Shown here in pieces: positions 17,163-24,941 of a stretch of DNA of 64,000 nt. The stretch covers positions 682,001 to 746,000 of the forward strand of contig JAEWAB010000004.1 of NCBI GenBank assembly GCA_023391875.1, in the 5' to 3' direction. The position numbers and the translations under genes are program-made. The notes under the pieces were generated by a model. It saw only the letters and a list, made by a program, of their open reading frames with translations. It had not been told where the DNA came from and did not search any database. Within the stretch, counting starts at the first letter, position 1. Each line of letters starts with the position of its first letter. This DNA comes from Bacillota bacterium (lineage in GTDB: Bacteria > Bacillota > Clostridia > Oscillospirales > Ruminococcaceae).

Positions 17163-19865
17163 GTGAGACGTGAAACACAACGGGCCGAAATGGGTTTAAC
17201 TCTGCAGGAGGCCAGAAAGCAACTGACACGCCATGGTCCGAATATCCTCAAACAAGCCAAAAAGGTAAAGCCTTTAGCTATATTTGCCGCGCAGTTTAAG
17301 GACGTATTGGTGGGCATCCTGCTCATAGCGACGGTGCTTTCGGTTATCATGGGCGAGATCAGCGAGGCGGTTACCATTCTGATTATCGTTTTTCTGAATG
17401 CCTTGCTCGGCTTTATTCAGGAATTTAGAACCGAAAGGACGCTGGAAGCGCTCAAAAAGATGGCTGCTCCAACGGCGAAGGTGCTGCGCGACGGCATGGA
17501 GACCGATATCCCCTCCGACGAGGTGGTGCCGGAGGATATACTGTTGCTGGAAGCGGGCGACCGGGTGGCCGCGGACGCCATGCTGCTGGAAAGTGTGGAG
17601 CTATACGCGGATGAGTCGATCCTGACCGGTGAGTCGTTAAGCGTTAAAAAGGACGTGCGTTCCACCGCCTTTATGGGCAGTATCATCACGCGTGGCAGAG
17701 GCCGGGCCAAGGTGACCGCCACGGGTATGCAGACGGAGATGGGCCGGATTGCGGGCATGATCGACGAGATTGCCGAAGAGATGACCCCGCTGCAGAAGCG
17801 GCTGGAGCAGTTGGGTAAGTACATCGGCATCGGCTGCCTGATCATCTGCGCGGTGGTCGCGGTGACGGGTATCCTGCGGGGGGAAAAGCCGTTTGCCATG
17901 CTGCTTACCGGTATCTCGCTGTCGGTGGCGGCGGTACCGGAGGGCCTGCCCGCCATCGTTACCATCTCGCTCGCCCTTGCCGTTTCGCGGATGCTTAAGC
18001 GCAACGCACTTATCCGCAAGCTTGCGGCGGTAGAGACGCTGGGCTGCGCGGGGGTTATCTGCTCGGATAAAACGGGAACGATCACCGAGAATAAGATGAC
18101 CGTCACCACCATCGTCACCCCGGACGCGACCTATGAGGTGACGGGCACAGGGTACGAAAAAAACGGCAGTATCCGCAGCAGAAAGGGAAGCTGGTCGAAG
18201 CAGGACGACGGCCTGACGGAGCTGCTTGAAGCGGCGGCATTATGCAACAATGCGCATCTCTATCACAACGAAAAGAGCACCCTGCAGCGCCTCACCCTTG
18301 AGGGCAGCAGTTACTCCACCGCGGGCGAGCCCACCGAGATTGCGCTCTTAATTGCGGCAAGCAAGGGCGGAGCCACCGAGCAGAGCCTTTCCCGCCAGTA
18401 TGTGCGGGAGTCGGAGATTCCGTTTAGCTCCGAGCGAAAGAGTATGTCGGTGCTGGTGCACCCGCAGGACGGCCGAAACAAGGTCATCTTCAAAGGTGCC
18501 GCGGATGTGGTCATTAAAAAATGTGCCTATATCCAAAAGCGCGGTGCGGTGATACCCATTACGGAGGAAGACGCCCGCTGGGTGACCGCACAGACCGAGA
18601 ACATGGCAAAAAACGCGCTGCGCGTGCTGGGGTTTGCTTATAAATATAAACCAAACGGCGGACTTACGGAGCAGGATGAGCACAGCTTTATCTTCGTAGG
18701 GCTTGCGGGTATGATCGACCCGCCGCGCAAGGAGGTATACGACGCCATCCGCATCTGCCGCCGCGCCGGCATACGCCCGGTGATGATTACGGGCGACCAC
18801 GCGCTTACCGCAGAGGCGATTGCCAAAGAGATTAAGCTGATCACCTACGGCGACGGGGTATTAACGGGCGCGCAGCTCGACCGCATGAGTGACGAACAGC
18901 TTGAAAAGGCTGCCGCCAAAACAGCTGTTTACGCGCGCGTTACGCCGCAGCATAAGCTGCGCATTGTGCGCGCGCTCAAAAAAGCCGGGAATATTGTCGC
19001 CATGACAGGCGACGGCGTAAACGATGCCCCCGCCATCAAAGAGGCGGATATCGGCGCGGCAATGGGCATCAGCGGCACCGATGTCACCAAGGAGGCGGCC
19101 GCCGTCATCCTCCTTGACGATAACTTTGCCACACTCGTTGCGGCGGTTGAGGAGGGCAGGGTCATCTACCAGAACATCCGTAAGTTCATCCGTTACCTTA
19201 TCTCCTGCAACATCGGCGAGGTGCTCACCATGTTTGTGGGGATGCTCATGGGCCTGCCGGTTATCCTGCTGCCGATACAGATACTGCTGGTAAACTTAGT
19301 CACCGACGGCCTGCCGGCTATCGCGCTTGGGCTGGAGCCGCCGGAAAACGACGAGATGACGCGCAAGCCCCGCCCCAAAAATGAGAGCATCTTCTCCGGC
19401 GGGTTGCTTACCGCCATCATCTTTCGCGGGTGTATTATCGGCCTGGCAACGCTCGGCACCTTTGTTACGGTAATAAACCATTGGGGCAGCATCGATGCGG
19501 CGAGAAGCGCGGCGCTCCTCACCCTCATCTTCAGCCAGCTTATCCATGTATTCGAGTGCAAAAGCGAGAAAAAGAATCTTTTTCAGATCAACATTTTCAG
19601 CAACATCCGACTGGTGCTGGCGGTGCTGCTCTCCGCGGTTATCGCGGCCGCAGCGGTGTATTGGCCACCGCTCAACGGCGTATTCAATACCGTGGCGCTT
19701 GTACCCCTCCAGCTGCTGGCGGTGCTGGGCTACAGCTTCGCAGGGCCGATCATCGCGTGGCTGGTGTCGCTGTTTAAGCCAAAGCCCGCCGTGCTCGAAC
19801 CGGAGCCGGAGCCGGATTCTACCAAGCTTCTTCCACCTTCCGGCGGATACGAAACCATGATTTAA
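17163..19865 (+). CDS. Calcium-type (P2A) cation-transporting P-type ATPase
   Basis: A 900-residue membrane pump, probably Ca2+ efflux. In order: cation ATPase N-terminal domain, the ESLSVKKDV actuator with TGES, the M4 ion-binding motif VPEGLPAIV, the phosphorylation loop SDKTGTITENKM, the KGAADVVI nucleotide-binding motif, GDGVNDAPAIKEADIG, and the C-terminal membrane domain with NLVTDGLPAIALGLEP. PEGLPA and NLVTDG are typical of the SERCA/PMR1 group. The GTG at 17163 is chosen because GGGAGGG precedes it; the upstream frame has no such site. The C-terminus is a short Pro/Glu-rich tail. It stands alone after the ispH-S1 terminator. Confidence 0.9.
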   Translation: MRRETQRAEMGLTLQEARKQLTRHGPNILKQAKKVKPLAIFAAQFKDVLVGILLIATVLSVIMGEISEAVTILIIVFLNALLGFIQEFRTERTLEALKKMAAPTAKVLRDGMETDIPSDEVVPEDILLLEAGDRVAADAMLLESVELYADESILTGESLSVKKDVRSTAFMGSIITRGRGRAKVTATGMQTEMGRIAGMIDEIAEEMTPLQKRLEQLGKYIGIGCLIICAVVAVTGILRGEKPFAMLLTGISLSVAAVPEGLPAIVTISLALAVSRMLKRNALIRKLAAVETLGCAGVICSDKTGTITENKMTVTTIVTPDATYEVTGTGYEKNGSIRSRKGSWSKQDDGLTELLEAAALCNNAHLYHNEKSTLQRLTLEGSSYSTAGEPTEIALLIAASKGGATEQSLSRQYVRESEIPFSSERKSMSVLVHPQDGRNKVIFKGAADVVIKKCAYIQKRGAVIPITEEDARWVTAQTENMAKNALRVLGFAYKYKPNGGLTEQDEHSFIFVGLAGMIDPPRKEVYDAIRICRRAGIRPVMITGDHALTAEAIAKEIKLITYGDGVLTGAQLDRMSDEQLEKAAAKTAVYARVTPQHKLRIVRALKKAGNIVAMTGDGVNDAPAIKEADIGAAMGISGTDVTKEAAAVILLDDNFATLVAAVEEGRVIYQNIRKFIRYLISCNIGEVLTMFVGMLMGLPVILLPIQILLVNLVTDGLPAIALGLEPPENDEMTRKPRPKNESIFSGGLLTAIIFRGCIIGLATLGTFVTVINHWGSIDAARSAALLTLIFSQLIHVFECKSEKKNLFQINIFSNIRLVLAVLLSAVIAAAAVYWPPLNGVFNTVALVPLQLLAVLGYSFAGPIIAWLVSLFKPKPAVLEPEPEPDSTKLLPPSGGYETMI

Positions 19866-19876
19866 AATTTAAAACT

Positions 19877-20072
19877 AGGGGCTATCTGAAAACTTCAAAT
19901 TCTTGTCTATTTCTATTGCAAAAGGCATCTTCCGCATCAAAATACTCGGAATACATACAGTATTCAGACATACACAGTATGTCAACATACTGCGTATGTC
20001 GGCGTTTATTTGATTTGAATCTGCTCTTTTGCAGCGAAATATCCTGCGATTTTCCGCTTTCAGAAACGCCCT
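19877..20072. repeat. 196-bp palindromic element, second repeat family
   Basis: The two ends are imperfect inverted repeats of about 50 bp: AGGGGCTATCTGAAAAC at the left and, on the opposite strand, AGGGCGTTTCTGAAAGC at the right, with further matches such as TATTTC and GCAAAAG. The centre holds a strong hairpin, GACATACACAGTATG (19967-19981) with CATACTGCGTATGTC (19986-20000), and a smaller one, GAATAC/GTATTC. It has no coding capacity. A possible relic lies near 61391. Confidence 0.65.
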
Positions 20073-20078
20073 AAACAT

Positions 20079-20123
20079 AAACGCAGGCACCTTTTTTAGT
20101 AAAAGAAGGTCCTGCGTTTTTTG
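20079..20123 (+). terminator. Terminator downstream of the calcium ATPase gene
   Basis: AAACGCAGG-C-ACCTT pairs with AAGGT-CCTGCGTTT (20106-20119) with one bulge, followed by a TTTTTTG run. It is 214 bases after the ATPase stop, beyond the palindromic element, and could also receive transcripts from the minus-strand gene at 20190. Confidence 0.7.
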
Positions 20124-20189
20124 TTTTTTCTATTCATTTTCGGGCATGAAAACAAAAATGCATCACAAACTAAATCTGCGCTTTTGATG

Positions 20190-20528
20190 TTAAATACGAA
20201 TAATTTTAAGCGGCTTTTCGCGTTTTAAGCATTCGGAAATCACGAACTTTGTGCCGGGCGATTGCATATCCCAAAACGCCAGCACGAAGTCGCAGGCCTC
20301 TATAATCTCGATATTGCGCTGCAGCGGCGCCAGCTTGCCAAAGCGCTCGTAGTTCGGCTTTATACAGGTAAACGGCAGCGAAAGAGCAGCTGCGGCATTT
20401 TCAGCCAAGCTGTCGATTCCCTGTGCGCCGCCGCTGATGATCTCGCTGCATTCTGGCGGGATATACCCAAGAATAAACTTTACATCAACCCCGTTTGCCG
20501 TACGGGAACCGATTACTGCCACCTTCAT
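20190..20528 (-). CDS. SLOG-fold protein (DUF2493/YspA-like)
   Basis: A 112-residue single-domain protein. KVAVIGSR at the N-terminus and IISGGAQGIDSLAENAA after it are the SLOG/Rossmann nucleotide-binding motifs shared with DprA, LOG and YspA proteins. SLOG domains bind nucleotides or nucleotide-derived ligands, and several act in stress or phage-defence systems, but this copy is solitary. The ATG at 20528 is preferred to the TTG two codons earlier, because GAGGG lies 7 bases before it. It diverges from spoIVB. Function unknown. Confidence 0.65.
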   Translation of the reverse strand: MKVAVIGSRTANGVDVKFILGYIPPECSEIISGGAQGIDSLAENAAAALSLPFTCIKPNYERFGKLAPLQRNIEIIEACDFVLAFWDMQSPGTKFVISECLKREKPLKIIRI

Positions 20529-20868
20529 TTGCAAACCCTCATCTTAGCGTATGAATAAAAAATATTCAAATATTTCAAAACAGTTTTCAGCGTTAAAAAA
20601 GCCTAAAATACTGCCAGCCTAAGAATATATGAAATGTCAAAGCGGCATGGCCTGCCGCTTAAATTTTTATAGGCTGTCAAATAATGCGTATACACAGGGA
20701 AGTTGCGACAGTAGGCTCTGTTTTTGCCTACAATAAATTTTTAGGGCACGGCAAAGATAGTTTATGCGGGTCAAAAATCATCTCTTAATCGACATTTTTA
20801 AGGGAATTGGCCTCACAAACCAAAGGCTGTGCCTCATGGCACAAACCGGAAAGGCATGGGGAAACAAA
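20529..20868. other. 340-bp gap upstream of spoIVB with two stem-loops
   Basis: The gap contains AAGCGGCA-TGGCC-TGCCGCTT (20640-20660) followed by AAATTTTTAT, which looks like a terminator although no gene ends just before it on the plus strand. It also contains GTAGGC-N9-GCCTAC (20711-20731). An open frame running from 20764 into spoIVB lacks a ribosome binding site until 20869. No gene was seen. Confidence 0.45.
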
Positions 20869-22113
20869 ATGAAAAGAGTAATCAAAATTACCAGCATCGT
20901 TTGCCTCGCCATGGCGCTTGCCGTTTTTTCGGCGGTAGCCGTTATGGCGCTTCAATTACCGGACAACTTCTTGGTAGAAACAGGCCAGCAGCTTTATGTT
21001 GATAATAATATAAAAGCGGGTATAATGCAAGACAAACAGTCGGGCAAAGCCGTGACGGCAGAAAAAGCGTTGAGCAGCGGAAATAGTTATAAAACACAGC
21101 TAAAGATATTCGGAATTATACCGATAAAAGATGTAAACGTATCTATTGTCGAATCCAAGACGGTTATCCCCTGCGGTACACCCTTTGGCATTAAGATGTT
21201 TACCGACGGTGTGGTGGTCGTGGGATTAACCGACGTCGACGACGGCACCTCGCTCGTAAACCCCGCTAAAAACGCGGGTATCAAGCTGGGCGACATTCTT
21301 ACAGCGGTAAACGGACATAAGATCAGTGCCAACGAAGACCTTGCACGGGAGGTTAGCGCGGCCGGCGGTGCTCCGATGACGATAACCGTGCGGCGCGGCA
21401 ATAACGTTTTTGACGCCACCCTTACGCCCGTGAAGGCAAAGGGCGACGGAAAGTATAAAGCGGGTATCTGGGTGCGCGATAGCTCAGCAGGCATCGGCAC
21501 CGTGACATTTTACGACGCGGCCACCAGGCTGTTTGGCGGCCTTGGCCACCCGGTGTGTGACATTGATACCGGTGAGATGCTTCCGCTCATGAGCGGAGAG
21601 GTGGTGGATGTCACCATTACCTCGGTCAACAAGGGGTTACCCGGGCTTCCGGGCGAGCTGCGCGGCAGTTTTAACAGCAGCACAGCGGCGGGATATCTTA
21701 TTACCAACAGCGAAACCGGCTTATACGGCATGCTGAACGAAAGCCCCAGTACCCATACCGCGATGCCGGTAGCACTCAAGCAGCAGGTCTCCGAGGGCAA
21801 GGCGACCATCTTAAGTACCATCGAGGGAAGTGAACCGACCGAATACGACATTGTGATTGAAAAAGTGAACATGAACGACAGCAACCCCACCAAGAACCTG
21901 ATTATTCGTATCACCGATAAACGCCTGCTGGATGCCACGGGCGGTATCGTGCAGGGGATGAGCGGCAGCCCTATCCTGCAAAACGGTATGCTTGCGGGTG
22001 CGGTCACACATGTGTTTGTCAACGACCCCACGCGAGGTTACGGCATATTCGCCGAGAACATGCTGCTTTCTGCCGACAGCATCGGCAAAGCGGTAAAGGC
22101 CAAGGCATCGTAA
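20869..22113 (+). CDS. spoIVB: SpoIVB-type serine peptidase (S55 family)
   Basis: SpoIVB is the forespore-secreted protease that triggers pro-SigmaK processing during sporulation. The 414-residue protein has an N-terminal signal-anchor helix (about 5-28), a PDZ domain (about 95-190, with NAGIKLGDILTAVNG) and the S55 peptidase domain, with its catalytic histidine in FGGLGHPVCD and serine in VQGMSGSPIL. The start at 20869 gives a normal short signal anchor; the longer open frame would add 35 implausible residues. The gene stands directly before spo0A on the same strand, the classic Firmicutes order. Confidence 0.93.
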   Translation: MKRVIKITSIVCLAMALAVFSAVAVMALQLPDNFLVETGQQLYVDNNIKAGIMQDKQSGKAVTAEKALSSGNSYKTQLKIFGIIPIKDVNVSIVESKTVIPCGTPFGIKMFTDGVVVVGLTDVDDGTSLVNPAKNAGIKLGDILTAVNGHKISANEDLAREVSAAGGAPMTITVRRGNNVFDATLTPVKAKGDGKYKAGIWVRDSSAGIGTVTFYDAATRLFGGLGHPVCDIDTGEMLPLMSGEVVDVTITSVNKGLPGLPGELRGSFNSSTAAGYLITNSETGLYGMLNESPSTHTAMPVALKQQVSEGKATILSTIEGSEPTEYDIVIEKVNMNDSNPTKNLIIRITDKRLLDATGGIVQGMSGSPILQNGMLAGAVTHVFVNDPTRGYGIFAENMLLSADSIGKAVKAKAS

Positions 22114-22420
22114 GCATTAAGGACAATACGAATCGTATAATTTCACCATTTTATCCGCCAACAATTGCAGTTAAAGTTACCAAATAAACGAAAAAATATA
22201 ATATTAATATTGATTATTTCTACAAACAGCTATATAATAACATATATTGGTTGTTATATAACTGTTATCCGTGAACCTTTAATATCTTATCATTTCGTTT
22301 AAGGTAAAACCGTTTCATGCTTTGTAAAAATAGTAGTAATAATTTGGGATTTCCACTTGCTTTAATTTACAAATTATGGTAATATTGGATTAATCCAAAG
22401 GACATAAGGAGGAAAGTAAT
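22114..22420. promoter_or_regulatory. spo0A upstream region
   Basis: A 307-bp A/T-rich gap. It holds several TATAAT-like boxes (for example near 22199 and 22235) and an imperfect inverted repeat around 22231-22263 (CTATATAATAACA facing TGTTATATA). I did not find a TGTCGAA 0A box or a convincing SigH promoter. AAGGAGGAAAG gives a strong ribosome binding site for spo0A. Confidence 0.4.
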
Positions 22421-23209
22421 ATGGAAAGTTCGTTAAAGGTTCTTATTGCAGATGACTCTAAAGAATTTGGCGGATTATGCACGGAGGTATTGAAGGCGCG
22501 CGGTCTTATGCCCATTACCACGCCCAAAAATGGCAGCAAATTGGTGGAGAAGATTGAGGAGCTAAACCCCGATGTGGTTTTAGCCGATGTGTTTCTGCCG
22601 CATATTGATGCCATCGGTGTTATGAAAACCGTGCTCGGTAATAAAAACATCATCAAAAAGCCCATGTTTATGATTATGTCGGGTTATGATAACCCCATGC
22701 TTGAGCGTGAGGTGCTAACCTCCGGCGCAGCCTTTTATTTCTTAAAGCCGTTTGACCTTGAGATATTGGCCGACCGTATTATGAATATGGCTGGTGCCGA
22801 GACAACCGTGAAGAATACGCTGGGTGACACCCGTGCGGTTCGCCAGCAGCCGATGGATTTGGAACTGATGGTTACCGACATCATCCTGCAGATCGGCGTG
22901 CCCGCGCATATCAAGGGTTACCACTACCTGCGCGAGGCGATTATGCTGAGTGTAAAAGACAGCGAGATGATCAACTCGGTGACGAAGCTCTTGTATCCGA
23001 CGGTTGCGAAGCGTTTCGATACCACCTCGTCGCGCGTAGAGCGAGCCATCCGTCATGCGATTGAGGTAGCATGGGACAGAGGCGATATTGATACCTTAAA
23101 CTCCTACTTTGGATATACCATCAACGGCGTGCGAGGCAAGCCCACCAATTCCGAGTTTATTGCCATGATTTCGGATAAACTGCGCCTGAGAATGCGCAAT
23201 GCGATATAA
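22421..23209 (+). CDS. spo0A: Sporulation master response regulator Spo0A
   Basis: Spo0A, once phosphorylated, switches the cell into sporulation. The 262-residue protein has a receiver domain (1-125) with the acidic pair D11/D12, the phosphorylated D56 in LADVFLP and K109 in FLKPFD. The C-terminal Spo0A DNA-binding domain (about 145-262) includes the recognition helix SSRVERAIRHAIEVAW (203-218), which is nearly invariant across endospore formers. It is strong evidence that this organism sporulates or descends from a spore former. The gene follows spoIVB and ends before two terminator hairpins. Confidence 0.98.
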   Translation: MESSLKVLIADDSKEFGGLCTEVLKARGLMPITTPKNGSKLVEKIEELNPDVVLADVFLPHIDAIGVMKTVLGNKNIIKKPMFMIMSGYDNPMLEREVLTSGAAFYFLKPFDLEILADRIMNMAGAETTVKNTLGDTRAVRQQPMDLELMVTDIILQIGVPAHIKGYHYLREAIMLSVKDSEMINSVTKLLYPTVAKRFDTTSSRVERAIRHAIEVAWDRGDIDTLNSYFGYTINGVRGKPTNSEFIAMISDKLRLRMRNAI

Positions 23210-23227
23210 TCCGTTTTTTCTGTAAAA

Positions 23228-23288
23228 ATGCTTCCTTGCATCATCTGTTGGGCAATCGGCTTAACAGGTATGCAGGGAAGCTTTTTTA
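23228..23288 (+). terminator. spo0A terminator
   Basis: ATGCTTCCTTGCAT pairs with ATGCAGGGAAGC (one G-U pair) around a roughly 28-base loop with some internal pairing, followed by TTTTTT. Confidence 0.75.
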
Positions 23289-23296
23289 ACGCAAAA

Positions 23297-23322
23297 AGGG
23301 GTGCCGTTTTGGCACCCCTTTT
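23297..23322. terminator. Bidirectional terminator between spo0A and the Cys/Gly-rich gene
   Basis: AAGGGGTGCC, loop GTTTT, GGCACCCCTT: a perfect 10-bp stem with A-rich and T-rich flanks. It most likely ends the small minus-strand gene at 23368-23514 and backs up the spo0A terminator. Confidence 0.85.
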
Positions 23323-23367
23323 CGCAGAGGATTATTGCCGGATGTAATTTGCCTCGCAGCTGGTTAA

Positions 23368-23514
23368 CTAGCAGCCGCAGCCGCCGCCGCAAGCATTCCC
23401 ACAACCGCAACCGCCGAAGCCGAAGCCGTCGCCACAGCAGCAGAAGAGGATGAGAATTATGAGGATGATGAAAAAGCAGCTATTGTTTCCAAAACCACAA
23501 CCAGAGTTACACAT
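23368..23514 (-). CDS. Tiny Cys/Gly-rich membrane protein (48 aa)
   Basis: A 48-residue protein that starts MCNSGCGFGNNSCFF, continues with one hydrophobic helix of Ile/Leu (about 14-24), then CCC and a Gly/Cys-rich tail ending CGGGCGC. Twelve of 48 residues are cysteine. A perfect AAGGAGG stands 9 bases before the ATG, and a terminator follows, so I regard it as real. It resembles small YjcZ-like or chorion-like high-cysteine proteins of spore formers, which are usually uncharacterised. Its place between spo0A and ctsR suggests a role in sporulation or redox/metal handling, but that is inference. Confidence 0.75.
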   Translation of the reverse strand: MCNSGCGFGNNSCFFIILIILILFCCCGDGFGFGGCGCGNACGGGCGC

Positions 23515-23716
23515 AGTGTAAAGCCTCCTTAAATTTACTTTCAACACATATTATGTAATGCTGCTGTTTGTGGTTACAGAAAAATATAAATGTTAAAGAT
23601 ATTGATAATTCATCCTAAAAGCGCATAGATTGATAATCGTTAAAAACGGAAGATTTAAAGAGTAAACCGGTAAAATAGCGTTATAATTTATATTAAATTG
23701 AATGAAAAAACTGCTC

Positions 23717-23749
23717 ATTGACTTTCATTGACTTTGACTTTTACTGACT
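23717..23749. promoter_or_regulatory. Degenerate CtsR heptads over the ctsR promoter
   Basis: ATTGACT-TTC-ATTGACT (23717-23733) and TTTGACT-TTT-ACTGACT (23733-23749) are inverted-orientation CtsR heptad pairs with 3-base spacers. The -35 TTGACT (23734-23739) and -10 TAAAAT (23756-23761, spacer 16) lie in and next to them. Confidence 0.6.
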
Positions 23750-23770
23750 TTTCTATAAAATAATAATTAA

Positions 23771-23787
23771 GGTCAAACAAAGTCAAA
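23771..23787 (+). promoter_or_regulatory. CtsR operator, consensus match
   Basis: GGTCAAACAAAGTCAAA, an exact fit to the CtsR consensus RGTCAAANANRGTCAAA, 13 bases before the ctsR start and just downstream of the -10. It predicts autorepression of the whole ctsR-mcsA-mcsB-clpC operon until heat or protein stress. Confidence 0.85.
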
Positions 23788-23800
23788 GCCTATTGCACTC

Positions 23801-24268
23801 ATGAAAGAGGTGAGACCCATCAATCTTTCCGATATTATTTCACAGTCTATTCTGAATTTATTGGAGCAATACGACGGCACGGCTGAGATACAGCGCAACG
23901 AGCTTGCGAGTAAAATAGGCTGTGTGCCCAGCCAGATCAGCTATGTTATCACCTCACGGTTTACCCCCGAAAAGGGATATCTGGTGGAAAGCAGGCGCGG
24001 GGGCGGAGGGTACATCCGCATCTCAAAGATTACGCTGAACCCGCGTGATTTGGTCGTGCACCTCATTAACGCCATCGGTGCGCGGCTGGACGAAGGCTCC
24101 TGCAGGGTAATACTGCAAAACCTGATTAATGACAAGATACTGGCGGAGGAAACGGCCAGAATGATGTGGAGCGCGCTCAACACCTCGGCTTTGCGGGAGG
24201 TTCCGCAGGAGCTGCGGGATAACGTTAGGGCATCGATCTTTAAAAACATGCTCCTCACCGTCATATAA
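23801..24268 (+). CDS. ctsR: Transcriptional repressor CtsR
   Basis: CtsR represses class III heat-shock genes such as clpC and clpP. The 155-residue protein has a winged helix-turn-helix (about 10-75) with the glycine-rich wing RRGGGGYIRI (65-74), the part that reads DNA and senses temperature, and a C-terminal dimerisation domain. The ATG at 23801 has no clear ribosome binding site; a GTG at 23810 preceded by GAAAGAG is an alternative start. The operator in front supports autoregulation. The stop codon TAA is at once the beginning of the palindromic element at 24268. Confidence 0.95.
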   Translation: MKEVRPINLSDIISQSILNLLEQYDGTAEIQRNELASKIGCVPSQISYVITSRFTPEKGYLVESRRGGGGYIRISKITLNPRDLVVHLINAIGARLDEGSCRVILQNLINDKILAEETARMMWSALNTSALREVPQELRDNVRASIFKNMLLTVI

Positions 24269-24334
24269 TACTCATTCTTCTACCCCGCCTTCAGCGGGGA
24301 GCAACAACGCAAAGCGTTATTGCAGAATAAGTAT
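24268..24334. repeat. 67-bp structured palindromic element after ctsR
   Basis: The outer arms ATACTCATTCT (24268-24278) and AGAATAAGTAT (24324-24334) pair with one mismatch and enclose two hairpins: CCCCGC-N5-GCGGGG (24283-24299) and GCAACAACGC-AAA-GCGTTATTGC (24301-24323). This predicts a three-way-junction RNA. The end sequence ATACT-ATT resembles the termini of the MITE-like repeats, so it may be a relative. It begins at the last base of the ctsR stop codon. Confidence 0.6.
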
Positions 24335-24364
24335 TGAACGGTAATTCGGCGGATAAATTGCGCC

Positions 24365-24387
24365 CACGCCGTCTTTATAACGGCGTG
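24365..24387 (+). other. Stem-loop in the ctsR-mcsA leader
   Basis: CACGCCGT (24365-24372), a 7-base loop and ACGGCGTG (24380-24387), 38 bases before the mcsA start. There is no T-run, so it may tune mRNA processing or McsA translation. Confidence 0.4.
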
Positions 24388-24425
24388 TTTGAAAAGGGAA
24401 TTTAGTATAAAGGGAGGCAAGTAAA

Positions 24426-24941
24426 ATGCTTTGTGAAATCTGTAAAAAAAACCACGCCACCACACACCTGCGGCAGGTGATAAACGGCGAGGCCAAGGAA
24501 TATATCCTATGCGGTGAGTGTGCCGCGAAATTGGGCTTTACCGCCATGATGAACCCGTTCTCCATGAGCATCAGCGATATGCTTGGTTCCATGCTCGCGC
24601 AGGTAAGCCCCGAAAAGACAGAACTACCCGTCGAGCAGCGCTGTAAAGGCTGCGGGGCCACCTTTGCCGACATCCGAAATAGCGGTATGGCAGGCTGTGC
24701 GGAATGCTATACCACATTCTATGAAGACTTTGTACCTTCGCTGCAGCGCATCCATGGGCAGACCGAGCACGCCGGTAAGGTGCCCAGCTCCGCGGGGCCG
24801 AAATATAAGCTGAGAAACGAGATCAAGTCGCTGCAGAAGGAGCTTAAGGATGCGGTAAATTCTCAGGATTATGAGCGCGCCGCGGTACTGCGCGACAAGA
24901 TCAAGGAGCTTGAAGCAACGGAGGATAAAGCCGATGAATAA
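24426..24941 (+). CDS. mcsA: McsA, activator of protein arginine kinase
   Basis: McsA is the zinc-binding activator and adaptor of the arginine kinase McsB. The 171-residue protein carries four CxxC pairs (C3/C6, C29/C32, C73/C76, C91/C94) that form two zinc sites, and a C-terminal UVR motif (about 130-165, with SQDYERAAVLRDKIKELE). It is separated from ctsR by 157 bases rich in hairpins, has a GGGAGGC ribosome binding site, and overlaps mcsB by 8 bases. Confidence 0.93.
   Translation: MLCEICKKNHATTHLRQVINGEAKEYILCGECAAKLGFTAMMNPFSMSISDMLGSMLAQVSPEKTELPVEQRCKGCGATFADIRNSGMAGCAECYTTFYEDFVPSLQRIHGQTEHAGKVPSSAGPKYKLRNEIKSLQKELKDAVNSQDYERAAVLRDKIKELEATEDKADE

Noticed and set aside
20640..20660. 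Terminator-like hairpin before spoIVB
   Set aside because: The stem and T-run are good, but no gene ends upstream on the plus strand, so it is noted only as part of the gap description and not called as a terminator.
11210..22178. A 15-base match (AACTTTAACTGCAAT) near the RpiR gene and, inverted, before spo0A
   Set aside because: With about 4 billion position pairs in 64 kb, a few 15-base matches are expected by chance. No wider similarity surrounds it.
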